Shown here: piece after piece, positions 15,735-24,032 of the stretch
Layout of the letters: each line of letters begins with the position of its first letter
Numbering within the stretch: position 1 is the first letter of the stretch
DNA from: JAKPQE01 sp041397845
GTDB taxonomy: Bacteria; Pseudomonadota; Alphaproteobacteria; Rhizobiales; JAKPQE01
Direction of reading: 5' to 3'
DNA length: 64,000 nt
NCBI GenBank assembly: GCA_041397845.1
Contig: JAWKVW010000009.1
Span: forward strand, 80,061-144,060
The notes under the pieces: model-generated
The model's database searches: none
The model's input: the letters and a program-made list of their open reading frames with translations, nothing else
Told to the model about the DNA's origin: nothing
Position numbers and translations under genes: made by a program

Positions 15735-17122
15735 ATGAAGCCGAAGGACATCGCGGAACTCCTCGACGAGCCCGCCTGCGAGCACAACACGAAATCAAAG
15801 TCCGGGTGCGCCCGGCCAGAAGCCTGGTGCGGCGGCGGCGGCTGCTGCTTGATCGGGGCGCGAGATCGCGCTGCCGGTGCCGATGTCGCCCATGTCGTGC
15901 ACGGCTCGATCGCCTGCGCCGGCAGTTCCTGGGACAATCGCGGCTCGAAGTCGTCCGGCCCAGCTCCTACAAGCGCGGCCTGACGACCGACCTGACCGAG
16001 CAGGACGTCATCATGGGGCGCGGCGAGAAGCGCCTGTTCCGCTCGATCAAGCAGGCCATCGACGCCCATTCTCCCGAGGCGGTGTTCGTCTACAACACCT
16101 GCGTTCCGGCGCTTGTCGACGACGACATCGAGCGGTCTGCAAGGCGGCCACGGCGGCAGGGCGTGCCGGTCGTACCAGTCGGTGACGGATTCTACGGCAC
16201 AAGAACCTTGGCAACCGCATCGCCGGCGAGGCGATGGTCAGAAATACGTCATCGGCACGCGCGAGCCCGATCCGGTGCCGGCGCACCTGCGGCGCGACAG
16301 GATCACTGTCACGACATCTCGCTCATCGGCGAATACAACATCGCCGGCGAACTCTGGCATGTGCTGCCGCTGTTCGATGAGCTCGGCCTTCGTCTCGGCT
16401 CGCTTTCGGGCGATGCCCGCTTCCGCGAGGTGCAGACCATGCACCGCGCCGAGGTGGGCATGATGGTGTGCTCGAAGGCGATGATCAGCGTCGCCCGGAA
16501 GCTTCGCGACAGCTACGGCACGCCCTGGTTCGAGGGTTCGTTCTACGGCGTGCGCGACATGGGCGTGGCGCTGCGCGACTTTGCCCGGCTCATCGACGAT
16601 CCGTCCCTGACCAGCCGCACCGAGGCGCTGATCGCCCGCGAGGAGGCGCGCATCGATGCCGCGCTCGAGCCCTGGCGGGCGCGCCTGAAGGGCCGCAAGG
16701 CACTGCTCTACACGGGCGGCGTCAAGGCCTGGTCGATCGTCTCGGCCCTGCAGGACCTCGGCATGGAGGTGGTCGCCACCTCGACGCGCAAGTCGACCGA
16801 GGACGACAAGGCAAAGATCCGCGAGCTGATGGGCGACAGGACGCGCATGCTCGACGAGAGCCAGGGACCCCGGGCGCTGATCGACATGGTGCACGAGACC
16901 GGCACCGATGTGCTCATCGCCGGCGGCCGCAACATGTACACCTCGCTGAAGGCGCGCATTCCGTTCCTGCACATCAACCAGGAACGCGAGCACGCCTATG
17001 CCGGCTACGAAGGCATGATCACCTTCGCGCGCCAGCTTGCCCAGACCATCGAGAGCCCGGTGTGGAAGGCGGTGCGCGCTCCGGCGCCCTGGGACACCAC
17101 CCTCGGCGTTGCGGCGGAGTGA
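15735..17122 (+). CDS. nifE: FeMo-co scaffold subunit NifE (frame interrupted)
   Basis: NifE and NifN form the scaffold on which NifB-co is converted to FeMo-co. The C-terminal 270 residues are intact (IGEYNIAGELWHVLPLFDELG, MHRAEVGMMVCSKAM, HINQEREHAYAGYEG). The N-terminal third is broken by at least five indels between 15820 and 16315, but conserved blocks persist (ADVAHVVHGSIACAGSSWDNRG, SYKRGLTTDLTEQDVIMG, VYNTCVPALV, KYVIGTREPDPVP). ATG 15735 gives the usual start. The breaks are probably sequence errors, since the neighbours nifN and nifX are intact. Confidence 0.9.
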
Positions 17123-17127
17123 GCGTC

Positions 17128-18501
17128 ATGGCCGAAATCATCAAGCGCAACAAGGCGCTGGCCGTCAGTCCGCTGAAAGCCAGCGCCACCATGGGGGCTG
17201 CCCTTGCCTTTCTCGGCATCGAGCGGTCGATCGCCATGCTGCACGGCGCGCAGGGCTGCACCGCCTTCGGCAAGATCTTTCTCATCGGCCATTTCCGCGA
17301 GCCGGTGCCGATGCAGACGACGGCGATGGATCAGGTCAGCACGGTGATGGGCGCCGACGACAATGTCGTCGAGGGCCTGGCGACCGTCGCGGCCAAGCAG
17401 AAGCCGGCGCTCATCGGCCTGCCGACGACCGGACTTGCCGAGACGCAGGGCTCGGACGTTGCCGGCGCGGTCAACGTTTTCCGCCAGAAGCATCCCGAAC
17501 ACGGCGACGTCGCCGTCGTGCCGGTCGAGACGCCGGACTATGCCGGCTCGCTGGAAAGCGGCTTTGCCAAGGCGATCGTGGCGATGATCGATCGGCTCGT
17601 GCCGGAGGCGCCGGCAAAGGGCGGCAATCCGGCGTCGCGGGAGCTGAACCTTCTCGTCAACGCCTCGCTGTCGCCGGGCGACATCGAGGAACTGAAGGAA
17701 ATCGTCGAGCTTTTCGGCCTTGTGCCGGTGGTGCTGCCGGACCTTTCGGGGAGTCTCGACGGCCATCTTGCCGACGCCGATTTCTCGCCGCTGACGACTG
17801 GCGGATTTGCGGTGGAGCGTTTCGGCCGGCTGCATCAGGCGCGGGCGACATTCGTCATCGGCGACAGCCTTGCCGAGGCGGCCGATCTCCTTGCCGACCG
17901 GACCGGTATTGCCGATCACCGTTTCGACCATCTGATGGGGCTCGAGGCGGTCGATGAATTCCTGCAGACGCTGTCGACGGTCGCCGGCGTGCCGGTGCCG
18001 GAAAAGCTGCGCCGGCAGCGGCGCCAGCTTCAGGATGCCATGCTCGACGCGCATTTCTTCCTCGGCATGGCGCGTGTCGCTGTGGCCGCCGACCCGGATC
18101 TGCTGAAGGCCCATTGCGATCTTCTTGCCGGCGTGGGCGCGGAGATTGTCGCCGCTGTTGCATCCTCGAATGCCCGCATCCTGAAAAGCGCGCTCGCACC
18201 GCTGGTCAAGATCGGCGACCTCGAGGACCTCGAGGCGCTCTGCCGCGAGGACGGCGCCGACATCGTCATCGGCAATGCCCATGCGGTCGCGACTGCCGAA
18301 CGCCTCGGGGTGCCGCTGCTTCGCGCCGGCTTCCCGCAGTTCGACCGTCTCGGCGCCCCCGCCGTCCTGTCGGTCGGCTATCGCGGCAGCCGGCGCATTC
18401 TTTTCGACCTTGCCAACCTGCTGCTGGAGGCCGGGCCCGGGCACATCAAACCCTACCGCTCGGTCTTTGCGCAGGTGGCGGACGAGGGGGGCGTGGCGTG
18501 A
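17128..18501 (+). CDS. nifN: FeMo-co scaffold subunit NifN
   Basis: The 457-aa partner of NifE. The cluster-ligand region is GAQGCTAFGKIFLIGHFREP near residues 40-60, followed by the typical ALIGLPTTGLAETQGSDV segment; the C-terminal ERLGVPLLRAGFPQFDRLGAP is also typical. ATG 17128 lies 6 bp after the nifE stop; a GTG two codons earlier is the alternative. Its stop overlaps the nifX start (TGATG). Cytoplasmic NifEN heterotetramer. Confidence 0.95.
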   Translation: MAEIIKRNKALAVSPLKASATMGAALAFLGIERSIAMLHGAQGCTAFGKIFLIGHFREPVPMQTTAMDQVSTVMGADDNVVEGLATVAAKQKPALIGLPTTGLAETQGSDVAGAVNVFRQKHPEHGDVAVVPVETPDYAGSLESGFAKAIVAMIDRLVPEAPAKGGNPASRELNLLVNASLSPGDIEELKEIVELFGLVPVVLPDLSGSLDGHLADADFSPLTTGGFAVERFGRLHQARATFVIGDSLAEAADLLADRTGIADHRFDHLMGLEAVDEFLQTLSTVAGVPVPEKLRRQRRQLQDAMLDAHFFLGMARVAVAADPDLLKAHCDLLAGVGAEIVAAVASSNARILKSALAPLVKIGDLEDLEALCREDGADIVIGNAHAVATAERLGVPLLRAGFPQFDRLGAPAVLSVGYRGSRRILFDLANLLLEAGPGHIKPYRSVFAQVADEGGVA

Positions 18502-18983
18502 TGGCAACGGCACTGGCGCGGCGCCTCACTGTCGTCGACGGCTCGGCGGAGGAATTCATGGACAGGGCGTTGAAGGTGGCCTTCGCCACCTCGGACCAGA
18601 AGAGCATCGACCAGCATTTCGGCTCGGCCGTCGGCTTTGCGATCTATCGCGTCACCATGGACGAGGCCCGCCTTGCCGAGGTCGTCGCCTTCGAGGCGGC
18701 AGCCGAGGACGGCAACGAGGACAAGCTGGCGGCCCGCATCGGCGCGCTGGCCGGCTGCGCCGCAGTGTACTGCCGGGCGGTCGGCGCTTCCGCCATCGCG
18801 CAGTTGAAGCAGACCGGTGTGCAGCCGCTGAAGGTCGCGCCGGGCACGCCGATCAAGGCGCAGATCAGCCTCCTGCAGGGCGAGCTGCGCGACGGGCCGG
18901 CCTTCTGGATCCTGAAGGCGCTCGAGGGCGTGCGTCCGGCCGGGCGGTTCGACGACATGGAAGCGGAAGGCTGGGACGAGTGA
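18501..18983 (+). CDS. nifX: Nitrogen fixation protein NifX
   Basis: A 160-aa FeMo-co/NifB-co carrier. The dinitrogenase cofactor-binding fold is marked by KVAFATSDQKSIDQHFGSAVGFAIYRV and by the C-terminal EGVRPAGRFDDMEAEGWDE ending. An extra N-terminal stretch of about 20 residues (LARRLTVVDGSAEEFMD) precedes the core. TGATG overlap with nifN couples the two. The same fold occurs fused to NifB and in the NafY-like protein of this window. Confidence 0.93.
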   Translation: MATALARRLTVVDGSAEEFMDRALKVAFATSDQKSIDQHFGSAVGFAIYRVTMDEARLAEVVAFEAAAEDGNEDKLAARIGALAGCAAVYCRAVGASAIAQLKQTGVQPLKVAPGTPIKAQISLLQGELRDGPAFWILKALEGVRPAGRFDDMEAEGWDE

Positions 18984-19023
18984 CCAACTCGGTCCGGCCG
19001 GCGGCAACAGGGGGAATTCATCG

Positions 19024-19500
19024 ATGAGCGATTGGGCGGAACTGGTCGTTGCTGCCGACGATCCGGTCCTCGGGTCGGCCTTCATGACCGAGATGGTGCG
19101 CCAGATGCGGGCGATCGACAGCTACGGCACCTGGGACAATGCCGGCAAGCACGAGATTCTCGATCCCTTCGTGATGACCAAGGAGCGCAAGCGCGACGTC
19201 CCGATCATCGGCGATCCGGACGAGCTCACCATTGCCCGGATCAAGGCCTGGTACAACGCGCTGTCGGCGGCGATCGAGGCGGCGACCGGCATGATGGCGG
19301 TGCCGCTCGTCAACCTGACCCATGAGGGCTTCGGCCGGGCGATCATCGCCGTCGGCAAGCTCATCGTTTCCGATCGCAATCTTCGAGACGTGCATCGCTT
19401 CGGCTTCAAGTCCCTCGCCCAGATGGAGGAGGAAGCCGGCCGGATCATTGCCTCGGCCGCGGCGCTGATCGAGGCGCATCGCGACGTCGCCAGCCTTTGA
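19024..19500 (+). CDS. NifX-associated protein, DUF269
   Basis: A 158-aa protein with the DUF269 hallmarks MVRQMRAIDSYGTWD, ERKRDVPIIGDPDE and the closing GRLIVS-like segment GKLIVSDRNLRDVHRFGFKSL. The family is almost always downstream of nifX and is used as a nif marker; a biochemical role is not established. ATG 19024 follows GGGGGAATTCATCG. The 40-bp gap to nifX suggests a single transcript. Confidence 0.9.
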   Translation: MSDWAELVVAADDPVLGSAFMTEMVRQMRAIDSYGTWDNAGKHEILDPFVMTKERKRDVPIIGDPDELTIARIKAWYNALSAAIEAATGMMAVPLVNLTHEGFGRAIIAVGKLIVSDRNLRDVHRFGFKSLAQMEEEAGRIIASAAALIEAHRDVASL

Positions 19501-19512
19501 GGAGCCTGCGTG

Positions 19513-19737
19513 ATGACCGACGAGCTGAAAGACCTGCGCAAGGCCACCAAACGGACCCGGCGCATTGCCGGCGAAAAGGCGATGGAGCTGCACGACCTCG
19601 TCGAGGACCGGCTGCCGGAAGCCTATGAGGAACTGATGCTGGTGGCCGGCGAGACCTACGAGGCGTGCAAGGCCTGGGCGGCGGCGGAAGCGGAACTCGC
19701 GGCCGCCGAGGCGGCGCTGGAAAGCAAGGGAGTCTGA
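19513..19737 (+). CDS. Small helical nif protein, DUF683 / CCE_0567 family
   Basis: A 74-aa, charge-rich, all-helical protein (ELKDLRKATKRTRRIAGEKAMELHDLVEDRLP) with a C-terminal Ala/Glu heptad-like stretch (AAAEAELAAAEAALESKG). Such proteins sit between DUF269 and ferredoxin III in many nif clusters; the function is unknown. ATG 19513 is preferred over GTG 19510 because GGAG is then 8 bp away. Confidence 0.87.
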   Translation: MTDELKDLRKATKRTRRIAGEKAMELHDLVEDRLPEAYEELMLVAGETYEACKAWAAAEAELAAAEAALESKGV

Positions 19738-19741
19738 ATCT

Positions 19742-20077
19742 ATGGCCAACATCACGGGCCTTACCCTCGGCGGTGCCGAGTGGGTTGCGCAATTCGTCCT
19801 CAAGCTCGATGCCAAGCGCTGCATCGGCTGTGGCCGCTGTTTCCGCGTCTGCTCGCGCGACGTCTTCGAACTGGTCGAGCGCGACGACCTCGACCTCGAG
19901 GATGACGACGCCTATGGCGACGACGATCCCTATGGCGATGACGACGACGGCTTTTCCGACGACACCTCGATGGTGATGACGCTGAAAAACCGGCTCGACT
20001 GCATCGGCTGCGAAGCCTGCTCGAAGATCTGCCCGAAGAAGTGCTTCACCCACGGACCGGCGACCGTCGCCGGCTGA
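19742..20077 (+). CDS. fdxB: Nif-specific ferredoxin III (FdxB)
   Basis: A 111-aa 2[4Fe-4S] ferredoxin with CIGCGRCFRVCSRDVF and CIGCEACSKICPKKC. Between the two cluster motifs lies a highly acidic linker of about 26 residues (repeated DDD/GDDD) that should be disordered and could guide binding to a basic partner. It starts 4 bp after the DUF683 gene stop. The probable role is electron delivery to nitrogenase or the cofactor-assembly machinery. Confidence 0.92.
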   Translation: MANITGLTLGGAEWVAQFVLKLDAKRCIGCGRCFRVCSRDVFELVERDDLDLEDDDAYGDDDPYGDDDDGFSDDTSMVMTLKNRLDCIGCEACSKICPKKCFTHGPATVAG

Positions 20078-20118
20078 GCCCGACCCCTTTTCCTTCCGAC
20101 AGAACAGGAAACCGGCCG

Positions 20119-20454
20119 ATGCTTCCCAAACCGCAAAAGCACGTCTTCGTCTGCAATCAGGTTCGCGCGCCGGGCCATCCGTTCGGCAGTTGCTCGGAGA
20201 AAAAGGCCGAGGACGTGTTCATGACCATGATGGCCGAGGTTCGCGCCCGTGGTCTCGACGGCCGCGTGCAGGTGACCAATACCGGCTGCCTTGGCGGCCC
20301 CTGTTCCATGGGGCCGACGATCATCGTCTATCCGGATGCGGTGAAGTACCACAAGGTCGAAAGCGCGGCCGACATTGCCGCGATCATCGAGGAACATCTC
20401 GTCGGCGGCGTGCCGGTGGCGCGTCTGCAGGTGCCGCCGGAAGCCTGGAGCTGA
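20119..20454 (+). CDS. Thioredoxin-like [2Fe-2S] ferredoxin
   Basis: A 111-aa protein with cysteines in the pattern of thioredoxin-fold [2Fe-2S] ferredoxins: VCNQVRAPGHPFGSC near the N terminus and NTGCLGGPCSMGP in the middle. Relatives of this kind include the nif-linked and Shethna-type proteins that protect or feed nitrogenase; which role applies cannot be told from the sequence. ATG 20119 sits 41 bp after fdxB. Confidence 0.85.
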   Translation: MLPKPQKHVFVCNQVRAPGHPFGSCSEKKAEDVFMTMMAEVRARGLDGRVQVTNTGCLGGPCSMGPTIIVYPDAVKYHKVESAADIAAIIEEHLVGGVPVARLQVPPEAWS

Positions 20455-20456
20455 GG

Positions 20457-20888
20457 ATGACCGGCGAGCTCTTTGCGGCGAACCGGATCATTCTCCTGCA
20501 CAAGCAGGCAACGAGCGCCCGGGTCCGCATCTACGTTCATTCCTATGGCGGCATCTGCGGCTTCAGCGGTCTTGCCGAAGCGGTGGAGATTTCGGCCGGG
20601 CGGGCCGAGGCGGTCGTCGTCTTTCCGCCGGCAATCGTCGCTGCCGCTGCCGCCGAACTCGGCATCGCCGGTGGCGACCTCGTCGCGGAGCCGGAGTTTC
20701 GAATGACGGCGCGGGCCGGCGGCCGCGATATCGCCATCCATCTGGCGCGCTTCACGACAATTGACCCGCCATTCGCCCTTGCCGAGCGGTGCGGCGGCCG
20801 CTTCATCGAGATGTCCGCCGCCCGCAGCCTGCCGGCAAACGAGCTGGCGCTGCTGCGCGCCGCCTTCGAGACGGTGATGGGCGGCTGA
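20457..20888 (+). CDS. Unrecognised nif-cluster protein, 143 aa
   Basis: Starts at ATG 20457, two bases after the stop of the [2Fe-2S] ferredoxin. Visible parts: an N-terminal basic strand region (RIILLHKQATSARVRIYVHSYGG), a single cysteine in GGICGFSG, a hydrophobic Ala-rich middle (AEAVVVFPPAIVAAAAAELGI) and a final helix (LPANELALLRAAFETVMGG). There is no signal peptide and no known cofactor motif. Position between a ferredoxin and modA suggests a job tied to nitrogenase, but I cannot assign one. Codon usage matches its neighbours. Confidence 0.7.
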   Translation: MTGELFAANRIILLHKQATSARVRIYVHSYGGICGFSGLAEAVEISAGRAEAVVVFPPAIVAAAAAELGIAGGDLVAEPEFRMTARAGGRDIAIHLARFTTIDPPFALAERCGGRFIEMSAARSLPANELALLRAAFETVMGG

Positions 20889-20952
20889 GCGAAGGCCCGG
20901 TGCGGGCAACGGACAGGACAGCGCGGCAAGTTTCGGCAAGGGAGGTCAGGCG

Positions 20953-21717
20953 ATGACGCTTTTCTCGATGATGCGTGGTGTCGTTCTCGGTGGCGCGCTG
21001 GTCGCTGCGGCCGGCACGATGACGGCGGCGGCAGCGGGCGAAGTGACCGTGGCGGCCGCCGCGAACTTCACCGCTGCGGCCAATGAAATCGCAGCGGCGT
21101 TCAAGGACAAGACCGGACACGAGGCCGTCCTGGTTTTCGGCTCGTCGGGCAAGCTCTATACGCAGATCGCCAACGACGCGCCGTTCGAGGTCTTTCTTTC
21201 CGCCGATGTCGAGCGTCCGCTGCAGGCCGAGGCGGAAGGCAGGGCCGTCGCCGGTTCGCGCTTCACCTATGCGATCGGCAGGCTGGCGCTCCATTCGGCA
21301 ATGCCCGGCGTCGTCGACGCGGATGGCAGGGTGCTTGCCGAGGGCAACTTCGGGCGGCTGGCGATCGCCAATCCGGAGACGGCGCCCTATGGTGTTGCGG
21401 CGATGGAGGTCCTCGGGGCGATGGGGCTTGCCGAAAGGCTCGCGCCGAAGATCGTGCGCGGCGACAACCTCGCGCAAGTCCTCCAGTTCGTCTCGACGGG
21501 CAATGCCGAGGTCGGTTTCGTCGCCCTTTCCCAGGTGATCGGGTCGGCGGACGGCTCGAGCTGGGTGGTGCCGGAAACGCTGTATCAACCGATCCGGCAG
21601 GATGCGGTGCTCCTGAAGAAGGGCGACGGCAATCCGGCGGCAACGGCCTTTCTCGACTTCCTGAAGGACGAAGAGGCGAGGGCGCTCATTGTCCGTTTCG
21701 GCTACGGCGTCGACTGA
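20953..21717 (+). CDS. modA: Molybdate-binding periplasmic protein ModA
   Basis: A 254-aa substrate-binding protein of the molybdate ABC importer. There is a signal peptide of about 27 residues (hydrophobic core VVLGGALVAAAGTMTAAAA), then the ModA start EVTVAAAANFTAAANEIAAAF and the oxyanion loop VFGSSGKLYTQI. It supplies molybdenum for NifQ and FeMo-co. ATG 20953 has AAGGGAGG upstream. No sigma-54 element is visible in the 64-bp gap, so it may be read from the nifE promoter. No molybdate-operator palindrome or modE was noticed. Confidence 0.92.
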   Translation: MTLFSMMRGVVLGGALVAAAGTMTAAAAGEVTVAAAANFTAAANEIAAAFKDKTGHEAVLVFGSSGKLYTQIANDAPFEVFLSADVERPLQAEAEGRAVAGSRFTYAIGRLALHSAMPGVVDADGRVLAEGNFGRLAIANPETAPYGVAAMEVLGAMGLAERLAPKIVRGDNLAQVLQFVSTGNAEVGFVALSQVIGSADGSSWVVPETLYQPIRQDAVLLKKGDGNPAATAFLDFLKDEEARALIVRFGYGVD

Positions 21718-21724
21718 CGGTGCC

Positions 21725-22393
21725 ATGATGGCCGAAGCAATCTTCCTCACCCTCAAGCTGGCACTGCTGACGACCGTTCTCCTGCTTCTGCTCGGAACGC
21801 CGCTTGCCTGGTGGCTGGCGCGGTCGCGGGCCTTCTGGAAGGAAATCGTCGGGGCTGTCGTTGCGCTGCCGCTGGTCCTGCCGCCGACGGTGCTCGGCTT
21901 CTACCTGCTCCTCCTGCTTGGACCGCAGAGCCCGGTCGGGCGCTTCGCCGCGGCCATTTTCGGCCACACCCTGCCGTTCACGTTCGCCGGCCTCGTCGTT
22001 GCCTCGGTCATCTATTCGATGCCGTTCGTCGTCCAGCCGGTTCGCAATGCCTTCGAGGCGATCGGCGAGCGGCCGCTCGAGGCCGCGGCGACGCTGCGCG
22101 CCTCGCCGCTCGATGCGTTCTTCACGGTGGCGCTGCCGCTCGCCCGGCCGGGGCTCGTCACCGGCGCCGTGCTCGGGTTTGCCCATACGGTCGGCGAGTT
22201 CGGCGTCGTGCTGATGATCGGTGGCAACATTCCCGGCGAAACCAAGGTTCTGTCAGTCGCGATCTACGACTATGTCGAGACGCTGCAGTGGGACAAGGCG
22301 CACATCCTAGCCGGCGGCATGGTCGCGTTCGCCTTCATCGTCATCCTCGTCACGACCGTGACCGACCGGCGCCTCCGGCACAGGCTGACATGA
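21725..22393 (+). CDS. modB: Molybdate ABC transporter permease ModB
   Basis: A 222-aa inner-membrane protein with about five hydrophobic segments (LALLTTVLLLLLGTPLAWWL, LPLVLPPTVLGFYLLLLLG, FAGLVVASVIYSMPF and others). The EAA loop that contacts ModC is EAAATLRASPLDAFFTVALPLARPG. ATG 21725 and ATG 21728 are adjacent; either fits. It starts 7 bp after modA and overlaps modC by ATGA. Confidence 0.93.
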   Translation: MMAEAIFLTLKLALLTTVLLLLLGTPLAWWLARSRAFWKEIVGAVVALPLVLPPTVLGFYLLLLLGPQSPVGRFAAAIFGHTLPFTFAGLVVASVIYSMPFVVQPVRNAFEAIGERPLEAAATLRASPLDAFFTVALPLARPGLVTGAVLGFAHTVGEFGVVLMIGGNIPGETKVLSVAIYDYVETLQWDKAHILAGGMVAFAFIVILVTTVTDRRLRHRLT

Positions 22394-23484
22394 ACGCCAT
22401 CGACGCCCGCTTCAAGGGACGGCTCGGTTCCTTCGAACTCGATGTCGCCTTTTCAGCGCCGGAGCGGGGCGTGACGGCGCTGTTCGGTCCCTCGGGATGC
22501 GGCAAGACGACGGTTCTGCGGTGCATTGCCGGCCTCGAGCGAATGGCCGGCGGCAGCCTTGTCGTCAACGGCCGGGTCTGGCAATCGGCCTCGACGTTCG
22601 TTGCCAGCCACAAGCGGCCGATCGGCTACGTCTTCCAGGAGGCGAACCTTTTTCCGCATCTCTCGGTGCGGGCCAACATGCTCTATGGCCGGCGGCGCAG
22701 CGGCGGGGGGCCGGGCGGTGCGGTCGATCTTGACGAGGCCGCCGACCTGCTCGGCATCGCCCATCTGCTCGACCGGTCGCCGGCGCGGCTCTCCGGCGGC
22801 GAACGCCAGCGGGTGGCGATCGGCCGGGCGCTCATGTCGAAACCGGAAATCCTGTTGATGGACGAGCCGCTGTCGGCGCTCGACCGCCTGACGAAAAACG
22901 ACATCCTGCCCTATCTCGAACGGCTGCATGACGAACTGGCGATGCCGATCGTCTATGTCAGCCACGACATTGCGGAGGTCGAGCGGCTTGCCGACCAGCT
23001 CGTTCTGCTGGAGGCGGGCCGGGTCCGGGCCAGCGGTTCGGTTGGCGCGGTGCTGGCCGATCCGGCGTTGCCGCTGTCGCGTCAGCCCGAGGCAAGCGCC
23101 ATCGTTTCCGCCCGTGTCGAGGCTTTCGACCCAGAGTTCGGCCTCTCCACGGTGATGGTCAGCGGTGCCGAATTCCTCGTTCCGGGCCAGGTCGGCGACA
23201 TCGGCGCCGTCTGCCGCATGCGCATCGCCGCGTCGGACGTCGCGCTGGCCCGTTCGCGATCACTTGCCGGCTCCAGCATTCTCAATGCCCCGATCACGCG
23301 CATTGTCGCTGCCGAGCCGGCCGGTCCCTATCAGATGGTCGTCTATCTGCGCATCGGTCCGTCCGGCCGCGGGGCGCCGCTGCTTGCCCGCATCAGTCTC
23401 AGGTCATGGCGGACCCTCGGCCTTGCTGTCGGCGATACCGTCCATGCGCTGATCAAGGGCGTCGCTCTTGCCGGACCGGCCTGA
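22390..23484 (+). CDS. modC: Molybdate ABC transporter ATPase ModC
   Basis: A 364-aa ATPase with Walker A GPSGCGKTT (about 34-42), signature RLSGGERQRVAIGRAL, Walker B ILLMDEPLSALD and switch histidine in YVSHD. A C-terminal region of about 130 residues includes the TOBE/Mop-like molybdate-binding fold (residues about 295-355). Coupled to modB by an ATGA overlap; the last gene before the iscA promoter. Confidence 0.93.
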   Translation: MNAIDARFKGRLGSFELDVAFSAPERGVTALFGPSGCGKTTVLRCIAGLERMAGGSLVVNGRVWQSASTFVASHKRPIGYVFQEANLFPHLSVRANMLYGRRRSGGGPGGAVDLDEAADLLGIAHLLDRSPARLSGGERQRVAIGRALMSKPEILLMDEPLSALDRLTKNDILPYLERLHDELAMPIVYVSHDIAEVERLADQLVLLEAGRVRASGSVGAVLADPALPLSRQPEASAIVSARVEAFDPEFGLSTVMVSGAEFLVPGQVGDIGAVCRMRIAASDVALARSRSLAGSSILNAPITRIVAAEPAGPYQMVVYLRIGPSGRGAPLLARISLRSWRTLGLAVGDTVHALIKGVALAGPA

Positions 23485-23493
23485 AGGGTGGCC

Positions 23494-23509
23494 TGTCGCT
23501 CTCGGGACA
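23494..23509 (+). promoter_or_regulatory. NifA upstream activator site (distal) for iscA-nifUSV
   Basis: TGTCGCTCTCGGGACA is an exact TGT-N10-ACA element, about 100 bp before the -24 box and just after the modC stop. Confidence 0.6.
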
Positions 23510-23527
23510 AGCGCGATGTCGCCGCCT

Positions 23528-23543
23528 TGTCGGAAACACGACA
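23528..23543 (+). promoter_or_regulatory. NifA upstream activator site (proximal) for iscA-nifUSV
   Basis: TGTCGGAAACACGACA matches TGT-N10-ACA and the extended TGTCGG core, about 67 bp before the -24 box. Confidence 0.7.
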
Positions 23544-23563
23544 AATCCGGTTCCCGGCATCCA

Positions 23564-23577
23564 TTGATAAAAGTCAA
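23564..23577 (+). promoter_or_regulatory. FNR/FixK-like box upstream of iscA
   Basis: TTGATAAAAGTCAA matches TTGAT-N4-ATCAA with one mismatch. It sits in the locally AT-rich gap between the NifA sites and the sigma-54 promoter. It could bind a Crp/Fnr-type regulator, or simply be part of an IHF-type bend site. Confidence 0.4.
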
Positions 23578-23609
23578 TTAATTCATGCGGTTGAGCGAGG
23601 CCTGAGGGC

Positions 23610-23624
23610 TGGCACAGCTCTTGC
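23610..23624 (+). promoter_or_regulatory. Sigma-54 promoter of iscA-nifUSV operon
   Basis: TGGCACAGCTCTTGC fits the RpoN consensus (GG-N10-GC). The predicted start near 23636 gives a leader of about 30 nt before iscA. Confidence 0.82.
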
Positions 23625-23666
23625 CAAATCCATCGTCAGGACTGGATCACACGAAGGGTGCCGACC

Positions 23667-23990
23667 ATGCTGACATTGACGGACAAGGCGCGCGACACCA
23701 TCGCCCGTTTCATTTCCTCCACCGACAAGCCGCTGACCGGGCTGAAGATCGCGGTCAATTCCGGCGGCTGCTCCGGCCTGCAGTATGCGATGGGTCTCGT
23801 CGAGGCGGCGGGCGAGGACGACCTCACCATCGATTGCGGTCCGGTCAAGGTCTATGTCGCGCCCGACAGCGCCGTCATCCTGCAGGGCACCGTCATCGAC
23901 TACGTCGAGAGCCTCGAGGGCTCCGGCTTCACCTTCGACAATCCGAACGCCTCGCAGAAGTGCTCCTGCGGCAAGAGCTTTGCCGCCTGA
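23667..23990 (+). CDS. iscA: IscA/HesB-type iron-sulfur carrier, nif-linked
   Basis: A 107-aa A-type carrier with the three family cysteines in NSGGCSGLQY and KCSCGKSF. It accepts Fe-S clusters from NifU and passes them to targets. In nif clusters the gene is often called iscN, nifIscA or hesB. ATG 23667 is chosen over GTG 23658 because GAAGGG is then well spaced. It opens the iscA-nifU-nifS-nifV operon under its own sigma-54 promoter. Confidence 0.92.
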   Translation: MLTLTDKARDTIARFISSTDKPLTGLKIAVNSGGCSGLQYAMGLVEAAGEDDLTIDCGPVKVYVAPDSAVILQGTVIDYVESLEGSGFTFDNPNASQKCSCGKSFAA

Positions 23991-24032
23991 GTTCAATCGC
24001 CGCCCGGTCAGCCATCGAAGGGGGACGAAGCC

